DNA of 13,628 nt from Acidobacteriota bacterium (GTDB taxonomy: Bacteria; Acidobacteriota; UBA6911). This document shows, one piece after another, positions 1 through 6,250 of the stretch. The DNA is taken from positions 1-13,628 of the forward strand of contig JAIRVC010000239.1 in NCBI GenBank assembly GCA_031254095.1, in the 5' to 3' direction. The first letter of the stretch is position 1. The number at the start of each line of letters is the position of its first letter. Under the pieces are notes generated by a model. It did not search any database, had not been told where the DNA came from, and saw only the letters and a list, made by a program, of their open reading frames with translations. Made by a program: the position numbers and the translations under genes.

Positions 1-221
1 ACTTGAAGTTCATCAGCTTCTGGAGCCATCGAAAAGACATGTCCTCGAAGTGCGTATGGAACATACCGAAATAGAAGCATCTGGATACAATCCTAATGTA
101 AGCAAGTAATTAGCATGGCGGCAGTAAAAGACTATATCCATGACAAATGGCCGGACGAGCCACACCCCCCCACTTGCGCCTAAGCAACAGGTAAGCACCG
201 ACATTTTTCCTTTTTTGTCTG
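1..221. other. Left-edge region without a supported gene
   Basis: No convincing complete gene is seen here. A plus-strand frame is open from base 2 to a TAA at 107-109 (35 codons) and could be the tail of a gene lying mostly outside the window, but its composition does not identify a family. A minus-strand frame at 13-225 exists but has no recognisable features and overlaps the end of the 222-611 gene. A run of seven C lies near 165-171. I see no terminator hairpin or repeat. Confidence 0.4.
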
Positions 222-611
222 TCATACGATTCGTTTAATTCTCGCTATCAACCAGGGCGCAATTCCTATAAAAACAACAACAATCAGCCATATATTTCCC
301 GTCGTAATATCGTATGCTTTTAACAACTCGCCGAAATTATCTCCCATTGCCAGACCTAACAATGTTTCAAAGACTACAGTTAAAACAATCCATAAAAGTC
401 CAATTTTCCAATACGTTTTTGCTTCTCCTTTCCCGATTCGAGGAATAAAAACAAACGAAACTATAAAAATCAGGAAGCAAAGAATGATTCCGCTAATTGG
501 TTGAGCGCAACTCTCTCCGAGCCAAGGCGTCAGGAATGTCTCGCGTAATCCTCCATTAAGAATGGCAAGAGGAATAATTGACAGCCAAATCAAAATCGAC
601 TTTTTTGTCAT
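222..611 (-). CDS. Small four-helix integral membrane protein of unknown function
   Basis: This encodes a 129-residue, very hydrophobic protein. Four membrane segments are visible at about residues 5-21, 39-57, 67-88 and 104-122, with short polar loops and a basic C-terminus (RIKRIV), so the C-terminus probably faces the cytoplasm. Landmarks that look conserved rather than random are the N-G-G-L-R stretch at the end of helix 1, P-I-S-G before helix 2, K-T-Y-W before helix 3 and T-T-G-N-I-W before helix 4. It starts 10 nt after the stop codon of the 58-aa gene at 622-798 and has no clear Shine-Dalgarno sequence, so it is probably translated by coupling within a two-gene operon. I recognise it only as a conserved hypothetical membrane protein and assign no function. 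Base composition is more AT-rich than the metabolic genes of this window. Confidence 0.75.
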   Translation of the reverse strand: MTKKSILIWLSIIPLAILNGGLRETFLTPWLGESCAQPISGIILCFLIFIVSFVFIPRIGKGEAKTYWKIGLLWIVLTVVFETLLGLAMGDNFGELLKAYDITTGNIWLIVVVFIGIAPWLIARIKRIV

Positions 612-621
612 ATTTAATAAT

Positions 622-798
622 TTACAGATTGTACTTTTTTTTCAACATCGTTTTCGCGTTATCATCCAGTGAGTCTATGTATTTTTTCCAGCCGGGACAG
701 AATTTTATATGCCACCGCCAAAGCCTGCCAATTAAAGATTTAGGCGCTTTGTCGTATTTTGAACGAATAGAACAGTTTTCGCAATTGTGTCGTGCCAT
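622..798 (-). CDS. 58-residue Cys/Trp-rich conserved hypothetical protein
   Basis: This short gene reads ATG (798-796) to TAA (624-622). The product opens MARHNCENCSIRSKYDK, giving a C-x-x-C pair (C6, C9), and has a central RLWRWHIKFCPGWKKY block with C34 and three tryptophans, then a charged, lysine-rich tail. The protein is basic and has no membrane segment. The Cys pair plus the third Cys and H30 could bind a metal or a cluster, but that is inference. I recall small proteins of this type (CxxC then a WxWHxxxCPGWK core) as conserved hypotheticals in several anaerobic phyla, with no known function. No strong ribosome-binding site is seen; an AGAGAA stretch lies far upstream. The membrane gene follows after 10 nt, so the two probably act together. 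The plus-strand reading of the same bases is its mirror. Confidence 0.72.
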   Translation of the reverse strand: MARHNCENCSIRSKYDKAPKSLIGRLWRWHIKFCPGWKKYIDSLDDNAKTMLKKKYNL

Positions 799-937
799 AA
801 ATTTGTTTTATTGATTGTTCTCTATTTCTTTCATATTCTCTGCTTATTTACGAAACGGATAGGGCGGCTCCGGCTCGGTATTTCCGGTCCGCGCGCAGAA
901 AACCCTGACCGCGCCTGCTGAGAAGTAGTAATTTTTA

Positions 938-954
938 TTTAGAGGTTCCCTTTA
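938..954 (+). repeat. Left copy of a 17-bp inverted repeat (TTTAGAGGTTCCCTTTA)
   Basis: TTTAGAGGTTCCCTTTA at 938-954 is the exact reverse complement of 1375-1391. The two copies bracket the 94-aa ORF. A 13-base core (TTTAGAGGTTCCC) recurs at 1488-1500 as the right end of the MITE-like element. The match is directly visible; its role as a transposon terminus is inference. Confidence 0.8.
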
Positions 955-973
955 CTGCGTACTTTGCGTTGAT

Positions 974-1019
974 CTTTGCGCCCTTTGCGGTTAAAACTTT
1001 TACCGCAAAGGGCGCAAAG
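974..1019. repeat. 46-bp palindrome with an 18-bp perfect stem
   Basis: CTTTGCGCCCTTTGCGGT (974-991) pairs perfectly with 1002-1019 around a 10-nt centre, in which three more A-T pairs are possible. The bases just upstream (955-973) repeat the TTTGCG motif again. There is no T-run on either side, so this is not a classic intrinsic terminator. It resembles the dispersed TTTGCG palindromes seen in many genomes. It sits downstream of the minus-strand 94-aa gene and could still block transcription or protect an mRNA 3' end. Confidence 0.8.
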
Positions 1020-1077
1020 CACTCAAATGGAAGCGAAACCCTGCCCCGCGGAATTTGGCATTGCCGAGGGAAAATTA

Positions 1078-1362
1078 TCAGTAGAAACTCTCAACTTTCA
1101 TCTGGCAGCTTGAAAGATCCAGCCAGCCTTTTTCCAGCAGATGAATTTTTGCGGCATTCATGTCAAATTCATCGGGAGCGAGCATGATCAACCGTTTGCC
1201 GCCTTTGCCGCTGGGTTGATAGACCACAACGAGCGGGCCCTTGATATCCTCGTCCACTTCATTGCGCTTATCGCGCGTTGTCCATCCGTCATGCATGAAT
1301 TTTACGCGGGTGATCTCGGCGATACGGGTACGGCCGTCGGATCCGACATATCTTATACGCAT
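1078..1362 (-). CDS. 94-residue hypothetical protein in a repeat-flanked segment
   Basis: This encodes a 94-residue soluble, charged protein of unknown function. The N-terminal half looks like a short beta-rich fold (MRIRYVGSDGRTRIAEITRV), followed by an acidic linker, a second strand-like segment (GPLVVVYQPSGKGGKRLI) and a helical end. There is no signal peptide, membrane segment or recognised motif. A real start is supported by an AAGGAGAC ribosome-binding site at 1375-1368, five bases before the ATG. That site directly abuts the TTTAGAGGTTCCCTTTA repeat, so the leader is formed by repeat sequence. The ORF is bracketed by inverted copies of this repeat (938-954 and 1375-1391), which suggests a passenger of a mobile module or a gene flanked by later insertions. 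The strong ribosome-binding site makes me favour a real gene, but I cannot name its function. Confidence 0.55.
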   Translation of the reverse strand: MRIRYVGSDGRTRIAEITRVKFMHDGWTTRDKRNEVDEDIKGPLVVVYQPSGKGGKRLIMLAPDEFDMNAAKIHLLEKGWLDLSSCQMKVESFY

Positions 1363-1378
1363 AAAAAGTCTCCTTAAA

Positions 1379-1500
1379 GGGAACCTCTAAAAACCCGAAC
1401 TCTGCGTTACGCGGCCGATCAAAATACTCATTTACGTATAATGTAAACTCCGCTTTTGTCCCGGCCGCAAGCCTTGATTTTGGTGTTTTTAGAGGTTCCC
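1379..1500. mobile_element. 122-bp MITE-like element with 16-bp perfect terminal inverted repeats
   Basis: GGGAACCTCTAAAAAC at 1379-1394 is the exact reverse complement of 1485-1500. Inside, GCGGCCG (1411-1417) pairs with CGGCCGC (1462-1468), and TTTAC (1431-1435) pairs with GTAAA (1443-1447) around a 7-nt loop exactly at the centre. The whole segment can therefore fold into one long imperfect hairpin. It encodes no protein. It lies between the start of the 94-aa ORF and the 3' end of the hydrogenase gene. Size, perfect ends and lack of coding potential fit a miniature inverted-repeat element mobilised in trans, or a REP/BIME-like repeat. I see no clear target-site duplication. Confidence 0.7.
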
Positions 1501-1552
1501 CCTTAAACTGATAAAGCCAATTAAAATACACACAGGAGCGCAAACGGCGCGG

Positions 1553-4500
1553 CTACTGCCACTCATTCGCAAGCGGAGAAACCTCGCGCAGCGAACGGTG
1601 CAGGTTGCCGAGCTTATCAGGCGCAACGCGCTTTCCGTCGATCTGTATGTAAATATCGCCGCCGGCGTGTGTTTCGCCGAGACGGATTGACCTAACATCA
1701 AGAAATTCGTTCATCTTGAGCGCATACACGCGCAGCTGGACATCGTTATACAGTTTTTCCGAGCCCAGCGCCTTGCATTCGTCGCAGCCGCAAATATCAA
1801 GTTTATGCACGACAAACGCGGAATTGTCGGCCCGGCGCATACTCTCCTCCGTTCCTTCACGGAACGGGGCGTAATGAGTGTGCAGTAATTCATGCGCCAG
1901 CGGCGAATTCGGCTCGCCGTAGTAATCCTTATACAAATTAAGGATATCGGGATTCTCGTGCGAACGGCGCAGCGGCGACTGGTTATCTATGGTGACCAGC
2001 ACATTCTGGCGCTCGTCAAGCGCGCCCTTCTTTTCGGGAATCGGGTGTCCCGCGCCGCAGATGCAGCCGCCCGGACAGGCCATTACTTCGATAAGATCGT
2101 AACCGCATTCCTTGCCGGCGAGAACGCGCTCCGCAATCGCTTCAACGTTATGCAGGCCGGAAACGACGGCCACGCGGATTTTTTCGCCTCCGGCTTCAAC
2201 AACCGCTTCTTTTACGCCCGCGAATCCACGCACTTCCTCAAAGACAAGCCTGTCGGTACGCGCGGCGCCGGTCAGTTTTTCAACCGCCATGCGCAGCGCC
2301 GCTTCAGCGACCCCGCCGGAAGCGCCAAAAAGCACGCCCGCGGATGAAACGCGCTTATACGGCTCGTCAAACTCGCCGGGGGCGACAGCGGCCGCGTCAA
2401 TGCGCACCAGACTGAACATATCGAGCATTTCAACCGTTGTAAGAACGGCATCAACGTCGCGGATGCCGCCCGGAGCGAATTCAGGCCGCGCGGCCTCAAC
2501 CTTTTTTGCAAGGCACGGCACAATCGAAACCACGTACAATTTTTCGCGCGGAATGCCCGAAAGTTGGGCGAAGTGGTTTTTGACGGTGGCGCCCATCATC
2601 TGCTGCGGCGATTTGCAGCTCGACATATGCGGAATCAGACCCGGATACCGGCGTTCGACGAAGTTGACCCACGCGGGACAGCAGGACGTAAATTGCGGGA
2701 GCTTTCCTTTTTTATGATGCGCCCGATCGAGAAAGTCCGTCGTTTCCTCCATGCTCGTAAGATCGGCGGCGAAAGAAAAATCAAATATCTTATCGAAGCC
2801 GATCGCTCGCATGAGACCCGCCATTTTAGCCGACGCCGCTTCGGGCTCAAGGCCGAATGTCTGGGCGATCACCGAACGCACCGCGGGCGCGACAAAGCCG
2901 ACTACCGTAAGGTCGGGATCGTTGATGGCGCGGAACACTTTTCCCTTCGCGCGCCGGAATTCAAGCGCGCCGCAGGGGCAGGAATTGACGCACTGGCCGC
3001 ATGAAACACAGTCCGTATCCCGGAGCGGCAGGCCGCTCTTTGTTCCGACAAGCTGGCGGCCTTTTTTGTAGTACATCGCCAGAACGTCCGGACCCTCTAT
3101 TTCAGCGCACGCGGCTACGCAACGACCGCAGGAAATACATTTATTGTGGTCGCGCTCAATAAACGGATGATCGTGAACTATAGGCAGGATTGGGCGGGCG
3201 TGATGCGGTTTTTGGAATTCCACGCCGTGTATGCTCGCCTCTTTGCGCAGGGTGCAGTTGTAACGTTCGCCGCAGCCGCATCGCAGGCAGCGTCCCGCTT
3301 CCTGCCGGGCGTCTTCCTCGGTATATCCGAGTTCGACTTCCGTGAATCCTCCTAGCCGCTCATTGTCCGCAATGGAACGCATCGGCGCGCGCCTCAGGCG
3401 CGGTATTTCTTCAAATTCCCATCGCGGAAGGTCTTCGAGCGTGCCGCGGTTGCAGGTGTAAACGTCGTTTTCCTCGTGGACGTATCCCTTAGTTACAAAC
3501 ATGTGCATTGCCGCCGCCGCCTGCCGCCCGGCGGCGACGCCCTGTATCACCGTCGCCGGGCCGGTTACGCAGTCGCCGCCCGCGAAGACCTTATCGACTG
3601 AACACTGAAACGTTCTGGAGTTCACGTCTATGTCGCCCCATTTGTTGAGGCGCACGGGAAGGTCGTTGTAAAGGAATTGGACGTTTGTGCTCTGGCCGAT
3701 AGCGCCGATTACCAAATCCGCTTCGAGAAGGAACTCCGAGCCTTCAATCGGAACGGGCTTGCGGCGTCCTGACCTGTCTTTCTCTCCAAGTTCCATTCTA
3801 AGGAAATGCACTTCCTTGCGGCCGGCGGCGTTCAGCGCTATCCGCGCGGGAGAAGCCAGAAACACCATTTCAACGCCTTCCGCAAGCGCCTCTTTTACCT
3901 CGAATTCCTCGGCGGGCATCTGTTCATAAGTTCGCCGGTAAACCAGCCTGACTTTTTTCGCTCCGCGGCGCAGGGCCGTACGCGCGCAGTCTATTGCCGT
4001 ATTGCCGCCGCCAAGCACTACCACGGAATTCCCCGGATGGGCGTCTATGCCCTTGGTCACCTGCTCAAGGTAATGAATTCCCAGCCGCACTCCGTCGAGA
4101 TTTTCGCCCTCTATATGCAGCGGCGTGGCAATCCATGAACCTATGGCGAGATATACCGCGTCGAAATCCCTCTGCAGATCCTCAAGACGCAGGTGCGTGC
4201 CAAGCGCCTTGCCGGTGACAATCCTTACGCCGAGGCTCCGGATAATGTCGATTTCCTTGTCCAGCGTCGCCTTGGGCAGCCTGTATTCGGGGATGCCGTA
4301 CCGCATCATCCCGCCGGCGTGCGGCTGCCGTTCGAAAACGGTAATTTCGTGCCCGTTCAGCGCCGAATAATACGCGGCGGAAAGACCCGAAGGACCCGCG
4401 CCGACCACGGCTATTTTTCTGCCGCTCGGCTCATTTTTTTTGGGAATCCACGGCGTTTCGCGCGCCATATCCCAATCGGCGGCGAAACGTTTGACATGGT

Positions 4501-5023
4501 TGATGGCTACAGGCGCGTCCACAAGATTGCGGCGGCAGGCGGCTTCGCAGGGATGCGGGCAAACGCGGCCGCAGACTATAGGAAACGGATTGCTGTCTTT
4601 TATGATTTTGATCGCCGTTTCATAATTGCCGTTGCTTACCTGTGTAAGATACCTTTGTATGTCGATGTTCGCCGGACATGTCGTTACGCAGGGCGCGACG
4701 CAGTCAGCGTTGTGATCCGAAAGCAGCTGCTCAAGGCGTATTTTCCGGTACATTTCCAGCTTTGAGTTGTTTGTCGTGATATTCATTCCCGGAAGGATTG
4801 GAGTCTGGCACGCCTTGACCTCCCGTTTGTCGTTCAGCTCCACATCGACCACGCAAAGCCCGCAACTGCCGTTTGAACGCTCAACGCGGATGTCGTAACA
4901 AAGATGGGGCACATAAATATTTTCCTGAAGGAGCGCCTGGAGAATCGTTAATCCCGCTGTAACCTCAATTTTCCGGTCGTTGACCGTTACTTCGATTCTG
5001 TTGTTTTTGATGCCTGTTGCCAT
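1553..5023 (-). CDS. [FeFe]-hydrogenase fused to a GltD/NfnB-like NAD(P)H oxidoreductase module
   Basis: This 1156-residue cytoplasmic enzyme probably exchanges electrons between NAD(P)H and H2. Domains in order: a plant-type 2Fe-2S domain (Cys 42, 54, 57, 72); a GltD-like N-terminal cluster region (Cys 108, 112, 116, 151, 155, 159, 163); an FAD site VVGAGPSG (206-213) and an NAD(P) site VLGGGNTA (336-343); the GltD-type AGGDC at 481-485 and RCLRCGCG near 580; two 4Fe-4S ferredoxin motifs (Cys 629/632/635/639 and 672/675/678/682); then the H-cluster domain. All three H-cluster signatures are intact: TSCCPAW (779-785), VPCLAKKVE (836-843) and EVMACPGGCICG (979-990), giving ligands C782, C837, C983 and C987 and proton-relay C781. 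A small-subunit-like stretch (YGEPNSPLAHELLHTHY) follows near 1035-1051, then a 95-residue tail with CGCDEC. The ribosome-binding site GAGAGG precedes the ATG. No maturase genes (hydEFG) or hydB/hydC partners are seen. It appears to be transcribed alone, divergent from the sigma gene. Confidence 0.93.
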   Translation of the reverse strand: MATGIKNNRIEVTVNDRKIEVTAGLTILQALLQENIYVPHLCYDIRVERSNGSCGLCVVDVELNDKREVKACQTPILPGMNITTNNSKLEMYRKIRLEQLLSDHNADCVAPCVTTCPANIDIQRYLTQVSNGNYETAIKIIKDSNPFPIVCGRVCPHPCEAACRRNLVDAPVAINHVKRFAADWDMARETPWIPKKNEPSGRKIAVVGAGPSGLSAAYYSALNGHEITVFERQPHAGGMMRYGIPEYRLPKATLDKEIDIIRSLGVRIVTGKALGTHLRLEDLQRDFDAVYLAIGSWIATPLHIEGENLDGVRLGIHYLEQVTKGIDAHPGNSVVVLGGGNTAIDCARTALRRGAKKVRLVYRRTYEQMPAEEFEVKEALAEGVEMVFLASPARIALNAAGRKEVHFLRMELGEKDRSGRRKPVPIEGSEFLLEADLVIGAIGQSTNVQFLYNDLPVRLNKWGDIDVNSRTFQCSVDKVFAGGDCVTGPATVIQGVAAGRQAAAAMHMFVTKGYVHEENDVYTCNRGTLEDLPRWEFEEIPRLRRAPMRSIADNERLGGFTEVELGYTEEDARQEAGRCLRCGCGERYNCTLRKEASIHGVEFQKPHHARPILPIVHDHPFIERDHNKCISCGRCVAACAEIEGPDVLAMYYKKGRQLVGTKSGLPLRDTDCVSCGQCVNSCPCGALEFRRAKGKVFRAINDPDLTVVGFVAPAVRSVIAQTFGLEPEAASAKMAGLMRAIGFDKIFDFSFAADLTSMEETTDFLDRAHHKKGKLPQFTSCCPAWVNFVERRYPGLIPHMSSCKSPQQMMGATVKNHFAQLSGIPREKLYVVSIVPCLAKKVEAARPEFAPGGIRDVDAVLTTVEMLDMFSLVRIDAAAVAPGEFDEPYKRVSSAGVLFGASGGVAEAALRMAVEKLTGAARTDRLVFEEVRGFAGVKEAVVEAGGEKIRVAVVSGLHNVEAIAERVLAGKECGYDLIEVMACPGGCICGAGHPIPEKKGALDERQNVLVTIDNQSPLRRSHENPDILNLYKDYYGEPNSPLAHELLHTHYAPFREGTEESMRRADNSAFVVHKLDICGCDECKALGSEKLYNDVQLRVYALKMNEFLDVRSIRLGETHAGGDIYIQIDGKRVAPDKLGNLHRSLREVSPLANEWQ

Positions 5024-5136
5024 ATTTCCTCTCGGTTTATTTATGTTGACCCTTTATGTTGATCCCGACATTTCGACGTAGAAAAATAGCTCAAAAAGCG
5101 CGCGCTTACAACCTTGTGGAACACCCGGATATTCCT

Positions 5137-5165
5137 TTGCAATGCCAACCGGTTCTGTAACAATT
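5137..5165 (+). promoter_or_regulatory. Candidate promoter for the sigma-factor operon
   Basis: TTGCAA (5137-5142), 17 nt, then ACAATT (5160-5165) lies 28 bases before the favoured ATG of the sigma gene and resembles a weak housekeeping promoter. A GGAAC at 5118-5122 could instead be the -35 box of an autoregulated ECF promoter, but I find no matching -10. The 5024-5193 region must also hold the minus-strand promoter of the hydrogenase gene. Confidence 0.22.
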
Positions 5166-5193
5166 TTAAAATCTCACGTAATTGATATCGGGC

Positions 5194-5817
5194 ATGATGG
5201 ATTCTACGGATGCGACACTGGTTGACAGAACTCGCAATGGCGATGAACGGGCGTTTGCCGAACTTGTCCGCCGTTATCAGGCGGCCGTCTGGGGAACCGC
5301 TCATCGCCTGTTGGGCAATTCTTCCGAAAAGGAAGACGCCGTACAGGAAACATTTCTCAGGGCGTTTACCGCGCTCGGTAAATTCGATCCCAAATATCCA
5401 TTCGGCCCCTGGATTCTCAGGATCGCGGCCAATTACTGTATCGACCAATTGCGAAAACGAAAGAGCGGAAAAACACGGTTGTGGTCTGAATTGGGAGATT
5501 TGGAGCAGGAACGGCTGCTGCGTGATTTCACGCGGGACGGCGGCGTTGAATCTTCCGTGAAGTCGGATTTGGAAAGTTATGCCGAAGCGGCGCGGTCTTT
5601 GCTGGACAGGCTGAATCCGAAATACAGGGCGGCGTTCGTCCTTCGCGAAGTAGAGGAAAGAGAATACGACGAAGTCGCGGAAATTTTAGGAACGACGGGA
5701 GCGGCCGCGAGAGTGCGCGTTTGCCGCGCGCGGTCGGAGTTGCAAAAAAAGTTAAGCGAGCTGCCTGGAATTAAAACGGGCAAAAAAAGGGACGCAAACG
5801 AAAATGAAAAACTGTGA
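5194..5817 (+). CDS. ECF-type RNA polymerase sigma factor
   Basis: This encodes a group IV sigma-70 factor of about 207 residues that would direct RNA polymerase to a small regulon. Sigma region 2 spans about residues 8-90 (GDERAFAELVRRYQ, then SEKEDAVQETFLRAF and WILRIAANYCIDQLRKRK). Region 4 spans about 137-190 (LNPKYRAAFVLREVEEREYDEVAEILGT, then VRVCRARSELQKKL). The helix-turn-helix reads GTTGAAARVRVCRAR, where most ECF factors have a GTVKSR-like motif, so its -35 preference may be unusual. The start is uncertain. ATG at 5194 or 5197 fits the family length, a TTG at 5182 would add four residues, and none has a strong Shine-Dalgarno sequence. The last 14 nt overlap the anti-sigma gene, which implies coupled translation and a regulatory pair. 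It is divergent from the hydrogenase gene. Confidence 0.9.
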   Translation: MMDSTDATLVDRTRNGDERAFAELVRRYQAAVWGTAHRLLGNSSEKEDAVQETFLRAFTALGKFDPKYPFGPWILRIAANYCIDQLRKRKSGKTRLWSELGDLEQERLLRDFTRDGGVESSVKSDLESYAEAARSLLDRLNPKYRAAFVLREVEEREYDEVAEILGTTGAAARVRVCRARSELQKKLSELPGIKTGKKRDANENEKL

Positions 5818-6250
5818 ATTGCTGGATCGCTATCGCGACGGGGAATTGAACGATTCCCAAAAGGAAGAATTCCGGAGACACCTTGCCGTCTGCCGGGAAT
5901 GCAGGACGGCAAACGCGTTGCTGGACAATCTTGTTTCAGTCATGCGCGATGAAACCATTACAATGAGCGACATGGCGGATAAAATCGCCCGCCGGGCATT
6001 CCAGCGAATTTCCTCCTGGGATGGATTGCTTGCGCAATGGTTCCGGCCCGGACTTGCTTTCGCGACAGCCTGTCTTTCCATTGCCCTGTGCGCTTTTATC
6101 TGGTTTGCGCCTGAAAGGCCGCCGGATGATTCCATGGAATATGAAACGCTTCTGAATCAGGCAGACGCCAGCGATCCGGCAAGTGAAATTCTGACTGCCG
6201 GCGAAAGTGATTTCGTTCTTATGCTGATGTGGGGAGGAAATACCCAGTGA
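5804..6250 (+). CDS. Membrane-anchored zinc-finger anti-sigma factor
   Basis: This 148-residue protein probably holds the preceding ECF sigma factor inactive at the inner membrane. The N-terminus has the anti-sigma zinc-finger pattern: C4, then ELLDRYRDGEL, then H26-x3-C30-x2-C33 (HLAVCREC). A linker of about 45 residues follows, then a single membrane segment at about 82-101 (PGLAFATACLSIALCAFIWF) and an acidic periplasmic tail of about 45 residues ending in FVLMLMWGGNTQ. This is the normal layout for a sigma-binding inner domain with an outside sensor part. It overlaps the sigma gene by 14 nt and shares its last four bases with the GTG start of the next gene. Release of the sigma factor could be by proteolysis or by a signal from the exported partner downstream; the sequence does not show which. 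Confidence 0.88.
   Translation: MKNCELLDRYRDGELNDSQKEEFRRHLAVCRECRTANALLDNLVSVMRDETITMSDMADKIARRAFQRISSWDGLLAQWFRPGLAFATACLSIALCAFIWFAPERPPDDSMEYETLLNQADASDPASEILTAGESDFVLMLMWGGNTQ

Larger units (their letters stand above)
799..1077. other. Intergenic region with palindromic and dispersed-repeat sequence
   Basis: No gene is supported here. The left part (799-900) should hold the promoter of the minus-strand 58-aa gene; I see no strong consensus boxes. From about 938 the region carries one copy of the TTTAGAGGTTCCC repeat and then a series of TTTGCG motifs ending in a long palindrome, both listed separately. The remaining stretch to 1077 lies between the palindrome and the stop codon of the 94-aa ORF. 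Confidence 0.5.

Noticed and set aside
974..1019. Intrinsic terminator for the 94-aa gene
   Set aside because: The stem is strong but no T-run follows on either strand, so it is listed as a repeat instead.
1289..1543. 84-codon minus-strand frame spanning the 122-bp element
   Set aside because: It runs through the palindromic element and into the 94-aa gene in another frame; most of it is translated repeat.
1892..2717. Plus-strand open frames opposite the hydrogenase C-terminal half
   Set aside because: They overlap each other and lie antisense to the H-cluster domain; low-complexity Ala/Arg/Ser composition.
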